DNA of 64,000 bases from Pampus argenteus (GCA_036937835.1 CM072873.1:8982501-9046500); one strand, 5' to 3'; shown: positions 49,301 to 62,868, counted from the stretch's first letter. The notes: generated by a model from the letters alone, not told the origin. A program made the numbers and translations.

Positions 49301-51379
49301 AGTTTTAATTGTTACTGGTAGAGTCCGCCTTTATTTGTGCGGTGAAATTGCATACCAACACACATACGAGATTAACAGAAAATAATGCATGCCAGTACTG
49401 GAAGTGATATGGAAAATAAAAGCCTTGTGATGGTGTAATTAAAGTATGAGCTCAGTATTACGGTGTTGGATGACATTGTAGAGTGTCTTTGTTTAGACTT
49501 CTTTACCAGAACAAAGGGATGCAAGATGTGTGCTGCAAATAGGTACTTACCTCACTCTACATCTGTTGCATTTCTGACAGAGGAGCTACTCGAGCTATGT
49601 TTGCTGCCCCCAGTGGTTGCTTAGTCCTATCCGACTCTCTATATTACTCTGTGAGGTGATTCAAATCACAGAGGGTGCTTAGACTACCTGTTTCTATAAG
49701 TTTTGACAGTCAAGACGTTCGCCATCATCACAAGTTGGATCCATGAACGAAAGCTAACGCCTGTTAATAGCCCTCATTTGTATCATCTGGGAAGAACACA
49801 GCACTGAGTGAACAGCTGCCTAAACTAACTAGTAACTAGTAACTCATCAGCATGAAAGGTCATCCCAAATGTCGAGCACTGTAAAGAGACAGACGCCTTA
49901 TATCCCTAATGGTACATAACCATGTGTTCTTGTTTCAAAAGGGGGAAAAAATATGACTTGTATCAACATTCATAGGCTATATATATATATATGATTATTA
50001 CGTGCTGTGTCAGTCAGTAGCAAACCATAAAAGTTGAGCGTGAATTTTCTGGCAACTGCTGTCAAGAAAAACACCCACCCAGAGGCTCGAGGCTTAGGTC
50101 AGCATAAACTAACTTATCATGACAGAATGAATTATAGCCTACTTTTTTAAGGTTGAGATCGGTCCAAGAATTTTATGGCACCACCGTCTCCCCTGTCGTG
50201 TTCCCGAAGAGGCATCCTGGACCATCTTGGGCTTGAACCTTCAAGGTTGAGTTGAAGAAGCTACCTTAACCTCTAAAAATTGGAGGAGCTGAATGTATAT
50301 TTCCCTGCAACCTGGATGAATGAGTGTTGAATAGTTGTTTTTGCTTGTTCAGTGGTCCTTAAAGGTCAGATGGTCAGTTTACCCTCCGGTAGCTCAATTT
50401 ACTCAACCACTCGGATCACGTTACCTCTAACCTGGAGCAAGTTGAGCATTCTTACATTTTCATTTGACTGGAGACTTCTTGAAGTAAAGGTAATGGGTTT
50501 TTTTTTATTCTACTTCTGTCTTATTTTCCTTACCTAGAGGACAACATACTTAAAAATAGACTCATCTTACCCCACTCCCCTCTATAGAAGTGCCAGATCT
50601 TCTCAGAGAGCAACCTCAACCCCCCAACCCCCCTGCCTGCATAATGCCTCAAAGAGAAGTTTAGTGTAATTAGGAAAAAATTCTGGTTGTCTCTTGCTTC
50701 TGTGTGCAACCACTGAATGGTGTTGGCTTGGAAGAATGTGATCTTTCACCCCGTGCTCAGTGTTGCTTCAGCTAATATGGGAAGGAGAATAGCAGAGCAT
50801 TATGGTTTGAAACAAAAAAAAAATAAAAAAAAATAAAATCCTGATTCCTGGCAGTGATTGTGGGAGTGCGGGTGTTGTACCCCCATAGTTTATGGTGTAA
50901 TGCTGGGGTGTGCTTTTTAATTTTCCATCAAAGAGAAACCCCAAATATCCAGGAATTGGTTTTCATATAAATACCCACAGAAACTTTCAGTCTTTCTTCT
51001 TTAGCATCCCTGACTTATTCCCAGACCTCTAAGCACAGCATTAATCATCTACTGTACAGGTCAAACACTACATGTAACCTTACCAATAAAATCTATAACA
51101 GCATGAAAGCTAGACAAAACTACACTTCACTTTTATCTTCTATCCACTAGACGCTTCTTTTACCTGTGTTGTCTTAAAACTAACAATCCCCCATACCTTT
51201 TATTCTGCCATTTAAAGTATACAACCATTTACCCAGCAATTGATCAAGTATACTTTGGCAGTGTCTCTGACAAAAATCATGTCATTAAAACCCAATCTTA
51301 AAAGTTATCCTAAAACACAACTAAGCTAAACACAGGATACATAAAAAGCTGCCTGCAAAGTGTGAAATCCATATGAGAG
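43386..51379. other. Intergenic stretch, no gene recognised
   Basis: A C13 run (44503-44515), T-runs (44921-44940, 45299-45314), A/T-rich TTTTA tract (46725-46764) and short TA run (49977-49992). ORFs of 100-120 codons at 46070-46396 (plus), 47688-48011 (minus) and 48370-48732 (minus) have no recognisable domain, and flanking frames are stop-rich. Confidence 0.55.
44503..44515. repeat. Poly-C tract
   Basis: Thirteen consecutive C residues. Confidence 0.95.
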
Positions 51380-51545
51380 AGTGATAATTTAAACCAAAAG
51401 AGCAGAGTGACGGCCATCCTCTCCACGGTTCATTTGGTACCATGCTTTACTTACACCGAACACAATATGATACAAGCTTCCCAGCCCAGTATGACATCAT
51501 GATGTAAGATCGATGCCAAAGAAGAATTCACTTTTCTACTATTCC
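51380..51545 (+). repeat. Diverged direct repeat, copy 1
   Basis: Ordered matches to 53358-53510: GTGATAATTTAAA, CCAAAAGAGCA, CATTTGGTACCATGCTTTAC, ATGATACAAG, CCC and ATTCACTTTTCTACT. It looks like two old copies of an unnamed interspersed repeat about 2 kb apart. Confidence 0.6.
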
Positions 51546-53357
51546 TGGTTTCCCAAGAAAAGAAAAAAAAAGGTTTTTACTGGAATGAGTGTGGAAAATG
51601 ACACAAGTCTCAACAGTTTCCAGTGATTCATTACTTCTTCTGATGCATAATGTGATAAATGGTAATTACAAGGCATCTATAAATGAGGGTGAAAAGAGGG
51701 TACAAATTCTATAAAAGTGTGAGCTGCACAGCTGTGCTTTATAGCGACATGTACACGTTTGGGCCAAGAAAAATCAGTATTCTGTAAGTAACAGAAAGAG
51801 AGCTACTAACTTCACGATGAAATCCAATCAGAACTCACAATCTACAACGGTTTCAAAAGCTAATCAAGCACGAGGCCATCTCAGACATTTGATATTTATA
51901 AGTTATAACATTCAGACTGATATGTGAGATTCAGCATTATATCAACTGACAGACTGCCTGGCCATCCACCCCCCTACCCCGCCTCCCTTCTACCTAAATA
52001 AAGAGCAAAAGAGAGAACTCCCTGCTCTCAGCTCGCTGGAACTAAACTTCCATAGCAGATGGAAAATGTGAGTGGATGAAGAGCAAACAGTGGAAAAGTT
52101 CCGGCTATGGTTTGAACATTTTTTAATTGAAGCAGACAGTGCCTGACTGCACAGACAAGCATTTCATTTTCTGTACGTACTTCACAGGAGGTATGGCAGA
52201 CTTTCAGGCCATGGATAAATAAATCAATAACAACTTAAAGGTGTAAAACCTCTACAGAGTGCCAAAGCACACTTTTTTTTTTCACAGCCACCTCGGTTAA
52301 CACAGAACAGACATTTACATTTTGACAAAGCATCCTATTAAATGCAAAGGGGAAAAAAAGGTTCCTGAAAGCACATAAGTGTCACTCCTGTGGCATTATT
52401 TGGCTGAGGGACCTAGTCTTACTCACAGGTGAATCTCTTTTTATATCATAAACAAACAAAACCAGCAATGTTTAGTTACTATGTTGCTCATATCAGCATC
52501 AGAGGTCATAATCCTCAACAATGGTTTGTGCACCTTCAAGTAAAGTGGTGCATTATTATAATGAGAAGTTACAAAGAGGTCATTGTTAACTAACCATTAT
52601 TTACCATTTCTGTAGCGCGCCAAGTGGAGTGGCGCAATGACACTAGAATAAACTAGTTGGGAAATTCACTATTACTTCCTCAATAATAAACCAGGATTAC
52701 TACTTAAGATTTTGGTAATTGAAAAAGTGTTACCCATAATAATTCTTTCCATCATTTATAATTGAGTACACTTTTGCGGTGTAAAACACGTAATACTAAG
52801 AGCTCCCCTTAAGGCCTGTATTTTCTGCTTTTTATTTTTCTTCTTAAGTACAAATTGGGTTAATATTGAGAACAATTCAGTATTCTCAATCTGCAGTTAA
52901 CGGTGCACTGGAGAGATTTCAGGCTGTCATTATACTTTCCAAAAACACTTACTTTTCCAACAAAAACTACTAATCAACAAAGCAAGCCAACCAATGTACT
53001 GTATGTGTCAAACATTTATTAAACACACTTCTGTGATGAATAATAACAGATGTAGCACATTAAACTCAGTGGGCAGTGGGAACAGTAAAAGTTGCTGTAG
53101 GTAGGTTCACTAGGAGAACATTTTATTTTATTCTTATCACTTAGATATAGTACCTCCGATGCAAGTACTGTTTCTGCAAAATGAAATCTGAAATGATGTG
53201 TGTTTCTATTACCTGCCTCTTTATGGGTGTATATGTTCAGGATTCAGACATGCTTCCCACCTGAGATGGCTTGCAATGCCTCCAATAAAGGCCTGGTACT
53301 CAATAGAGGCCTTTTTAGAGGAAATAAAAAGGTCTCTGCAATCTGTTTGGCATTCAA

Positions 53358-53510
53358 GTGATACTTAAATTCACCAAAAGAGCATAATGAAAAAAGACCA
53401 TTCTATGTGATCCATTTGATGCCGTGCTTTACCAAAACCAATACCCAAAATGATACAAGGACCCCGGCCCACTTTTACATAACAAAACATTCACTTTTCT
53501 GCTGTTCTGC
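53358..53510 (+). repeat. Diverged direct repeat, copy 2
   Basis: Partner of 51380-51545 with shared blocks CCAAAAGAGCA, CATTTGATGCCGTGCTTTAC, ATGATACAAG, CGGCCCA and ATTCACTTTTCTGCT. Family not recognised. Confidence 0.6.
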
Positions 53511-55113
53511 TACTGCGCTAACTGAAAATGTGCAAAACACAGGTTGATGGAAATATACCAGGGAGCAATTTTTCTCATAGCAATGTTAGCCCAATACAGG
53601 TGTGTAGTAGAAGCCTTTTATGGAACTGACACAGTCAAACATTAAAGTATTTACTTGTTGCTTTTTTTTTTAGAACAATAGGTTTGGATGAGAGACAAGA
53701 CCTTGTGTGTGACTAATCTCTCTCGCGCTCGCTCTCTCACTGGCTGACTGGACTTTCCCAGTCGCACGGAGGCAGCACCGTTCTTCTAACGAGCGGTGTC
53801 TCAGTAGCTGTCATTGTAAACTTGGTTTTAGTGGCCTAAACAGCGTGGCTGGAAGCCAGAGGATCTCGCGTTTTGCTGGAGGTCTGTTTGCTGACTCACT
53901 GCACAAGGACAAACTCGGCCTTGACTCTGAGACGAGCCAACATAATGCTCTTTATGTATCTGTGTTCACATCCAAAGAAAGCAGCTGCAGTAATTAACAA
54001 CAAACTATTCCTTACAAAGAACAATATCTGGATAGCATAGTCTATCCAACTTACAGTACACATTGCGTAAGCGCTACGAGATCAGTGTGAGTCATAGTCA
54101 AAGGACTTATTGTTGTTTTTTTTGTGGCTGTTTAATATCAATCTGGCCTCCAAAAATAAAAAATAAAGAAAAAATTGCCCATAATTCGCTGTTAAATTAT
54201 TTCTGTGTAACTGCCATAAATCGTGGTACTACAGTAAAATCCAACGAAACAGTGAAGCATGTTTTTGTTTATGTGTGTTCATATGAAGGTGGCTACTTCT
54301 TCTAAAGGACTCCATAGATGTAAATCAGGCTCATAAAAAAGTTCATGGTCATCCCACTGAGACAGAGAGGGCATTAAGAGAGAGAATGGAGGAAGGCAGA
54401 CTCTTCAACGTCACTGTTAGCCAATAGATCACCACAGTTATTGAATGTCTATTAGCACAATATATCATATCATTGTTTAAAATAGATTTTTGGACAGATG
54501 CTAAAGAAAGAATCGTCATTTAAACTAGAAGCCCAGGTCCTTTTTTTCAAGCAGAGGAAAGCTGACAACATGAAGGTTTCAAAGACACACGTCATTCTCC
54601 TTGTTTTTATGAGGGTATGATGTCTTACTAGGAAGACGGACAAAGTGTTACACAAAGCAAAGGAACATTTTCATCATGATAACATTTTAATCTGCAGGAA
54701 GGGAAAATTAAATTACTATGTCCTGAAGCAGGATTTCTGTGCAGGTGTTCTTGGTAAAATAATATAGGGGGCGGATTACCTTGAAGGAATCCCCAGGATT
54801 AGCCTGGAACCACCTTTTGAATCATGCAAGCGCCTATTATTGACTTCCCTGGTCTGTCTGGAAGAAAGGTGATTATTATCATACTGTATAGAGACCCAAG
54901 TGAAGCCAGAGGGAGGAAGGAAATACACTTCCACTGTACTTTTTTTTATGATCTGATCCATGATGTCAATAGTATACCCTTGTGGCAAGGATGGAGAGTA
55001 AGAAAGAAAACCAGAGACATCTGCTATAATCTGTGTAGACCTTCACTCACATCACTGAAACACTACGACTTGCTTTTGGTAATGGAGAACACATGAAGAG
55101 TAGTGTTTTTTCC

Positions 55114-55129
55114 ATAGATAGATAGATAG
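55114..55129. repeat. (GATA)n microsatellite
   Basis: Four tandem ATAG units. Confidence 0.9.
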
Positions 55130-55496
55130 GTGAAGTAAATATGACAGCAGATCCAGTACATAAATGAAGAATAGGAGGGAAGCTGGGTGCCATGTATTTA
55201 TGTGCTGCCTGTCAAAGAGCTCTCGCTGATCTGTAATAATTCTGGCTGTCAATGAAAACAACTGAGCCCAAACCTTGGTCATCTTTCTAAAACACACCCT
55301 GAACAGTGTAAATGCTGTCATTGCACTGGTAGTACCCTTAACTCCTGAAGTCAAGCCATAGCATTAAAAAAAATCTGTAATGTACAGTGTTATGGATATA
55401 AGATGTAAGTGTTACTATACTAATAATACTATAATACTATTAATATTATTAAGCTGCACTTCGTGACATAAGGTACATATTATACTAAGCATATAT

Positions 55497-55560
55497 TTTA
55501 AAGGAATAGTTGGGAAATACATTTATTGATGTTATTATTCTGGCTGTAGCTTCATGTTTG
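55497..55560. repeat. Fragment of teleost inverted/MITE-like repeat
   Basis: TTTTAAAGGAATAGTTGGGA then AATAC, and CTGGCTGTAGCTTCATGTTT, both words of the family described at 61873. Confidence 0.5.
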
Positions 55561-57772
55561 GACAGTATTCATGTTCTAAGGCTCATTTATGTTTTTCATC
55601 AAGTGTCTCATATCCAGATAAAATACAGATGAGCTTTCATCAACATTTATCAACGTATATGCTAGTATTATCTAGCAACCAACTATCATCATATCATATT
55701 TATGGGCTATTGGAATTTGGCTTAAAATAGGTGCTGGAAAAATAGGATTTTACAACAATAAGCATGTGGCTTCAAGCTTCCTGATTACTTTTTCATTTCT
55801 TTGGCTTCTCTTTGGCTCATGAGAACTTTGTGGCGGAAGAAGGTCAGACCAATAAACCTGTGCAACCCATGTTACCTAATCACAGCACACAACCTCTTGC
55901 TGTTACATAAATATTAAGATATCTCTACAAAAACAGTCAGCGGTTATGTTTTTTTTTTTGTTTTTTTTCACCGTTTTCCAATTATCAGACAGGTCAAAGT
56001 ACAGAGTTACAGGAAAGATTGGCAGGACACAGGATAAAAAAGCACTGTAGGCCCTGAGGCAGATTTTACAACACTTTAAACCACAAAGTTACCAGGACAA
56101 GTTAAATGAGTCGAGATCAGTTTCAGCATGCGAGTTGTGTAAAAAGCCTTTACAATGGAATCACAGTGAAGTGAACAAACAAAAGAACAATGGGGGGTTT
56201 GCCTCCTCGTTTGGGAGTCTCGGTTGTCTCCTGGATATAACAAACCTCTGCCTGAGTGGAGACAAGTTTCGACTTCTTTTAAGTACCAAGTATAAAAGTC
56301 AAAATCTATACATAAAGCTACGAGTAAGTAAAGTGAACCTAAGAGTAAGCATTTTTAGTGCTCTAGTCTGTATTTTCATCAGCAGGCTGGTGTATGTATG
56401 CTGGATTGACTGGCATCAATCAAGTGTCACCCATCATTTATGTGTTTTTAATAGCGTTCTTAAAACGTCTACCATCATTTCCTTTCATCTTACATTACTG
56501 TAAACAAGCTACTTGCGGTGTAAAATTGAGTCAGTACTAATGGCAATATGGATCCACTCTAAATGCAGATTTTCATATCTGGCAGGAACTCAGTCAGTCA
56601 TTCGTTTTACAGTATAATATTTTTTTGAGTTGTGCCATATGCGGGCAAAACTCGAACTGCCAAAACCACCGAAACAGCCTCTTAATCAGCAGTCAGCTGA
56701 CAACCAGTGCTGAGGATGAGGCCTAAATTACAAACTTCATCAGATTTCCAAACCCCTCCATTCATCATTCATTCTGAAAACATCATGAGATCACACAATG
56801 CTCTGACTATTTTATTCAGTGCCAGGGCAAAAAATTTCAAAAGAAAATTTGATTAACTTTGGCAGAACATACAAACTGCCAGAAAAAATAAATATGGTTC
56901 TTAATCAGTTTACATCAGTGATTGAGTTTCCATTAGGCTTTTTTTTTTTTTACCAGAATCATGCAAAAATCATGTCAGCATGTGATTGGCTTAAAATATA
57001 AAGAGTTGTGTGTTTAACATTTCTTGACAAAATGCAGAGAAACATCAGGTTATACAAACGGCTTTTGTTCTCATAAATCATAATAATGCAACGTTTGCCG
57101 TTTTTTTTTATTAAATGTCAGCTGTACCCTACATGTCAAACTGATTCTGATCAATCTTTATAACCGCAGATAATTTTTAATAGACTCTAGTGTGTGACGT
57201 CTCTCTCTCTCTGAGCTGTAAAACCAAGAGAAGAAAAGACCCTTGTTCAGATGATGATTTATTAAGATCATTAAAGAATAATGATGGATCTTCTTTTAAA
57301 AAGACCTGGTCCTAATTGCAGTAGTTAGAGTAAATTACAGGGATATTATGCTGTGTTTTGGTATCATGTTCACATCGTGTTGAAACGGGAAGCGAAGGTC
57401 ATGAATCAGATGTGTTTCAACTGTGGGTTAAAATAAAGATATAGTAATGTAGGAAAAGATTAGATGTTGCTTCAGTGTGAATATAATTTGGTTGTTTAAG
57501 CTCTTCAAGACATACACGGCATCTTTGTTTTACATTAAAAAAAAAGTCTTTTAAATTCAAAAACATGACCAACTGCTCCCATCACACATACTTTAGTGAG
57601 GATGTATGCTTCTTGAGGGGGACAAGGAAGGGGTGGAAAAGAGAAGACCACAACTCCTCCAGTTGTCATCCGGCTCCTCTGTAACAGCACAGCACCGAAC
57701 ACGGAGCAGAGCAGACAGCGATGGTCTGTGAAAACCATCACTGATAGGAATAGGATTATAAAACCTCCACTA

Positions 57773-57871
57773 TCATCCACTTGGAATGTCCCTCCCACTC
57801 AAATGAAGACCGTCAGGCTTCACGGCAGCTCCATCAAGTTGTGCCCCGAGGAAGAAATTACTCATGTCACC
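57773..57871 (-). CDS. Weak candidate terminal exon (minus strand), unrecognised
   Basis: On the minus strand a good acceptor (TTGAACTCTCCCACAG, ending at 57872) precedes 33 codons open in phase 0 from 57871: GDMSNFFLGAQLDGAAVK, then a short tail and TGA at 57775-57773. It could follow the blocks at 58714-58579 and 60252-60103 in matching phases. No family recognised. Acceptor-like sequences are frequent by chance. Confidence 0.15.
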   Translation of the reverse strand, partial: GDMSNFFLGAQLDGAAVKPDGLHLSGRDIPSG

Positions 57872-58578
57872 CTGTGGGAGAGTTCAAAAGAAGAAGAAAA
57901 GAAGAAAAAAATAACCCATAGATTTAGATAACAATTTCAGGTGTCTTATCAAACAACACACAGATACAATTCTTAAAAACATATATATATATTTTTAAAT
58001 AATTTTAAATACAACATTCACAAGCTGTGATGGGAACACCAACGTGAGTCATGATGAATCGTCTATATTGTAAACCTTAAAGCAACATGTTCCACCGAGA
58101 CACTTGACAATGACTTCAGTGTGAAGCTGTAAAATGCCTCCATGTGACCAGCGAGGGACACGCGGAACGACTGCTGTCCCTGTTTCTTTTATTCCACTGG
58201 CTGCTTACCGCTTGTTAGCTGCAGCATTATGGATGGAATTAGGACTGTTTTCTCAGCCTTGCAGAAACACGCTGAAGTGTCTCCCGTTCTGAGCCAGATG
58301 AATGACTAAGAAATGAGTGATAATTCGATTTAGACCCAGCTGTGGACTTCAATCTCAAATTGAACCAATGTTTCAGTTGATCCTTCACAAACGGACACAC
58401 TTGCACTAATGTACGCACTGTTGTGAAGTGTGTTAAATCCTAAAAATAATGTATACTTAATACTTCTTTTTTTTTTTTTTTTTTTAAAAAGGAGTAAAAA
58501 AATATGACACACATTTCATCTATCTTGTTTTTTCCCAGAAATGCAGACCCCTTTTTTCCCGCTCTCACAGACATTCAC

Positions 58579-58714
58579 AGATGTCTCTGGGAGCTGAGTC
58601 ATGGAGTCTCCTCCATTGGGGGGTTCAGACAGGTCATCGTGATGGCTGCTCTGCAGCTCTGCCAGCTGCTGTGGCCTGGAGGAGAAACTGGAGAGGATTT
58701 TCTCAAAGTTTGCT
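58579..58714 (-). CDS. Weak candidate internal exon (minus strand), unrecognised
   Basis: Acceptor TCACTCCTTTCCCCACAG ends at 58715 on the minus strand. The frame begins with the third base of a codon and reads ANFEKILSSFSSRPQQ, then LAELQSSHHDDLSEPPNGG, up to a possible but weak donor TCT|GTGAAT. The hydrophilic, GC-richer composition resembles a coding exon more than its surroundings do. The plus-strand frame of similar length over the same region is the shadow or the alternative. No homologue recognised. Confidence 0.2.
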
Positions 58715-59154
58715 CTGTGGGGAAAGGAGTGACACAGCACTATGTTGACCCCAAGTATGCGTTTTCCTTCCTGCACGCACTGACTGACAATCCAGGCCCA
58801 CACACACCACCACCCACGCAAATGTCTGAATGAACTCACTCTTTAATCTCTTTGTCTCACACAGTTTCTTTTCTCACACACTAATATTTTCTGTTTTTTA
58901 TTTGATCAGCCCCTAGTTATGTTGCTATAGACGTAGAGTGCTGAGGGACTTCCCATGATGCCGAGCGCCTCTCTCCTCCTCTGCCTCTCCATCTGTATGT
59001 ATTCATGTCCCATTAATGCACGTTACTAACTTGACTTCTTCCCCAGAGTTTTTGTGCTTTCTCATTTGTCACTGGTGATATGATGGCAATGACCATCCAC
59101 CCTGTCACGGATCTGGTGAACCAACAATTCATTGCTTACATCATTATCATTTGA

Positions 59155-59420
59155 TGTATTGTAGTGTTATTATTTTTATTAGCCATAATTCCACTTTTAT
59201 TATCGTAGTTATTGTTGCCGCTGTGTATCTCTATATCCTCTTCCCACCTCTTCCTGAGGTTTCATCCTGTTAAAGGAGAGTTTTTCCCTTCACCAAGAGC
59301 TGCTCATGGGATATTGTTGGGGTCTCTGTAAATTAACGGTCTAGACCTGCTCTTTATAGAAAGAGTCACGAGACAACTTTTATGATTTGATGCTATATAC
59401 ATAAAATTGACATCACTTGA
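59155..59420 (+). mobile_element. Teleost retro-repeat 3' tail (LINE/SINE-like)
   Basis: Blocks TCCTGAGGTTTCATCCTGTT, AAAGGAGAGTTTTTCCCTTC, GGGGTCTCTGTAAATTAACG, GTCTAGACCTGCTCTTTATA and TTTGATGCTATATACATAAA match a very common fish repeat from memory. It is the opposite orientation of the relative at 30631. The copy ends AAATTGACATCACTTGACTT, a degraded tandem tail. Confidence 0.75.
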
Positions 59421-60102
59421 CTTAAATCATTGAGATGTAGTGTGTTTTGGAGGTTATCCCATGACCAGGATGCATGTTGTGAGCAAATCCTGGGTAATCC
59501 TTGGTGAGCGATAGATGACACAGATGTGAGGGGACTTTGCCCAGTAAGGCTTTGCAAATAGAAATGTAACAATGCTGCTGTCTACTTATGCTTAATGAAG
59601 TACACAGTGATGTGTACAGAACTGTGATACACAGAATCTAGATCTGGATTAAAATATAGGGGCATGCTTATTGCAAATTAACATGAGATAAGTCCAAGAA
59701 GGAACATATTAATTAATAAATAACAGATACCTGATGCCTGCATAGGAAAACCAGAGTTTATGAAATAACAGGTGCTCAGATGGACTGGTTGTAGTGAGCA
59801 GTTGGCTTTAGGACCATGTGTTGTTGAAGAAGTGCAGAGTACCAAGTAGCAATGCAGGATCCACCATATCATCCAGGGGGGTACAGCAGAGTAGAAAAAG
59901 CCAGAGAAGCCAAATTAAATTATCGAAACACGTCCTGTCCCAGAGCACTTCAGAAGACAGCAGAGACAGGATGGAACAAACTTTAAAAAACAACCATCCT
60001 CGGTTCTCCCATTAAATCAGCATTTCTGTGTGAGTGTTCTGTGTGAGCTGACAATGATGACATCTTCTTTCCATGTTTGTCACACTTCATGCTAGATTTC
60101 AC

Positions 60103-60252
60103 TGACAAGCAGCTGCACCGGGATGTTTGATATCTTTAGTGGGAATTGTTAACGAGAGGCCCTGTGTGGCCACAAGATGTTTGATGTCTGCATCATTTGG
60201 CTCGTTATGCTGTGAAACTGTGTCACTGGAATCCAAGTGCTGGAAAATAGGG
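60103..60252 (-). CDS. Weak candidate exon (minus strand), unrecognised
   Basis: The acceptor CATATTCCTTATTTCAG ends at 60253 on the minus strand. The frame reads PIFQHLDSSDTVSQHN and continues through ADIKHLVATQGLS to a weak donor TGTCA|GTGAAA. It ends two bases into a codon, which matches the phase of the block starting at 58714. If unspliced, TGA follows at once. No family recognised. Confidence 0.15.
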
Positions 60253-61872
60253 CTGAAATAAGGAATATGAACTATTCCAGTAAATAATTTCACAACTGAC
60301 AGTAAGTATTTAGACATCCCCTAAAAGGGGTATAATAAACATGTAAACTGGTTTATTCATAACTACGCTCTTTGGTGAATAGAGGATATAAAAGGATACT
60401 GACAATGATATTACACTGCCTTCCTGTAACCCCTCATTAGCCCCCTATTCGACGATAACAAAGCATCTGAGACCACCCTGATACATCAGTAGATACACCA
60501 ATCGCAGCTCATCCCCCCACAAGGTCAGACAATGTTTCGCAAACATTGGTAAAAATCTTTTGTGGGATAAGCAGAGGAATTAAAACACTTGTTGGCCTTC
60601 AAACAGTGATCTCTACAGCTGTGCTCTCCATGTGATACTTCCTAGAGACCCTTAGAGACCCTCCTGCCTTGCAAAATAGACAATTGAGGCTTAAAAGAGT
60701 CGTCTACAGCCACACTAGGGGTTCAGGTTGCATGTATGCTAAATACAGCGGCGGTTTACTTAAGTGGAAAAAATAGCAATGCTACAAAGTAGAAATAGTC
60801 TAATAATAGAAGAACTGTGGTATATTACTGTATTATATATGCTGCATTGTATATTACGTTATCATATAGCCTACTGTTGTTCCTGATGTATTAATGTATA
60901 TTGGCAGCATTTTACTGTATTCATGTATCATTTTTAAACTCTATGTAAAAATGTAAGTAACCACAGGTAATGGGTATTAACTATAGGTTAGGGGGCAAAT
61001 GAGGATATGAGTTCTTAAATGAAAAAAAAAAAAAATTCACAAGCAAAGCTTCTTTTTTTCCAGGGTCAGCTGGAGAGCTGTTGGCTCTCCTCCTCACACA
61101 TTCAAAGGGGAGTGTTGCTCCGCTGTTGGCTTTGGCCTCTCAGCCAGTGGAAACCCACTGTCTGCATGTTGACTGAATATTTGAGGAGTCAGTCCCCCTT
61201 AAAGTTTAAAAGGACTACTTCATTCCTTCCTTAGGTTTTGGTTGGCAAGCTAAGAATCAAAGCCACTCATTAAAACATTGAGCGAGTGCTTCGGGCGATG
61301 CCAATCATATACATTTGTGTCTGGTTTCATTTGTGTAGACAGTGATTCCCTTTTCTAAACCCTGAAGCTACACTGTCAGATACAGTATGATAATACTGCT
61401 TCCAGGAAGACTATAACCCTAATTTTTTACGTGATTTAACAGAAGTATCCATCAATAAATTGTTCTACTGCATTTTTGTGGAAAGTTGGAGTGTCACATC
61501 CAGTAGTCTGAGCCTTATTGTCCTCGCTGCCAAAAAACAAAATTCAGGGGGGACATTTGTTTGGAATAAAAAAAAAAAAAAATTTAATATTGGCTTGTAT
61601 CAAAAACATAAAAAGCTTTAATATTTTTGGTTTTCAAAAACCCACATTGGTCAGCCTCTCTTGTTATCCCATTGTTGTACCTCAACTCAACAATATGAGC
61701 ACAGTGCAGTAGTTTAAATATATGTCTTCATTATATGTAAAATGCTTTAGCGGACCTGGGTCGCGGTCTGTTGGCATGTGTCCATCCCGTTGAAGCGTCC
61801 TTTCCGAAACTTTAGGTTCCTGCAATCATATTTCAAAGCAAATATGGTTATATGCTTTGTTGCCATGCGTTA
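60253..61872. other. Intergenic stretch, no gene recognised
   Basis: No domain-bearing frame. It contains A-runs near 61020 and 61570. Confidence 0.6.
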
Positions 61873-62168
61873 CATGAAAAGATTGATACCACTCTTGTGT
61901 GTGTGTGTGTCTGTTCTGTAAATATAAAGTAACTGCCAGAAGGTAGTTAGCTTAGCTCCGCTGGAAAGACGGGGGAACAACTAGCTAAAAATTAACCATA
62001 CCATACAAAGCAAAAATAGTTTTTGCACTTTGTTTTTGAAAAAATGCAAAAAATATTTTGATGTATGTTGATCAGATGTTATTAGTTTTAAACAGATGTG
62101 GGCTAGTTCCTCTGTTTGTGCTACCCTAAACTAACTAACTGACTGCTGGCGGTAGCTTCATATTTAAC
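61873..62168. repeat. Teleost inverted (fold-back) repeat copy
   Basis: The forward arm begins ATGAAAAGATTGATACCACT and continues through GCCAGAAGGTAGTTAGCTTA. The reverse arm contains ACTAACTAACTGACTGCTGG and CGGTAGCTTCATATTTAAC, roughly the reverse complement of the forward arm. The copy is thus a long imperfect palindrome, as in fold-back/MITE-like elements. Confidence 0.7.
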
Positions 62169-62868
62169 ATATATTTATTTTGCCCTTCCCTTGTTCGAAG
62201 GACATTTCATAACTGCATCTCTATCTCTATGTAAGGCCTAATGGCCGTAATGATAAATGTTCTGTGCAGCAGGTAACATTATGAGCTGATTTATAAGATG
62301 TTTTCATGAAAAATATGAAAACTTTCCACGTTTCCATGTTCCACTGCATGTGATCTCCATTATTTAGCTGTTATCCCACCAGTCCTCATGCTAGTGCTTT
62401 CATAGCAGCCCTAAAAGTTCAAATAAAATGTCATGATTACTTTTCAATACCAGGCTCAATCCCTCTCATGTGTCATCCAATGGTATCCGTGGTTCACTTC
62501 TGTTATGGCATTAAATCCCTTAAGAAATGCTGTGCGTTCCACCGTAAATCAGCCCGCTTGTTCAACGGCTCGAAATGAATCATAAATTGTTAAATGAAGA
62601 TACAAGAAAAATGTCTCACAGATTTCTTTAAAATGACTCAGTTACGCAGAAAAAGCTGGTGAATTTCACTTTCTTTGAATCTCAGCCTGTATCTTGAAGT
62701 GCCAACGCTGATATCGCACGTCACATGGCCACACTGCCATACCGATGCACTCGCCTTCTACAAACAGTCTTAGACTGTCTTTTTAGTCCTGAGCATCAAC
62801 ACATTTACAGATATTAAGCAAAATATGACATCTAAAATTTATATTTCATCATCCAATCCCAGAGAGAG
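62169..62868. other. Stretch between two fold-back repeat copies, nothing recognised
   Basis: AT-rich DNA with no open frame of note and no repeat I can name. Confidence 0.6.

Larger units (their letters stand above)
53511..57772. other. Intergenic stretch, no gene recognised
   Basis: Short frames only. It includes a GATA microsatellite (55114-55129) and a fragment of the teleost inverted repeat (55497). The 122-codon plus frame at 56135-56503 shows no recognisable feature. Confidence 0.55.

Noticed and set aside
58504..58833. Plus-strand ORF over the same bases as a minus-strand candidate exon
   Set aside because: The minus strand has a strong acceptor and a more protein-like translation; the plus frame has neither.
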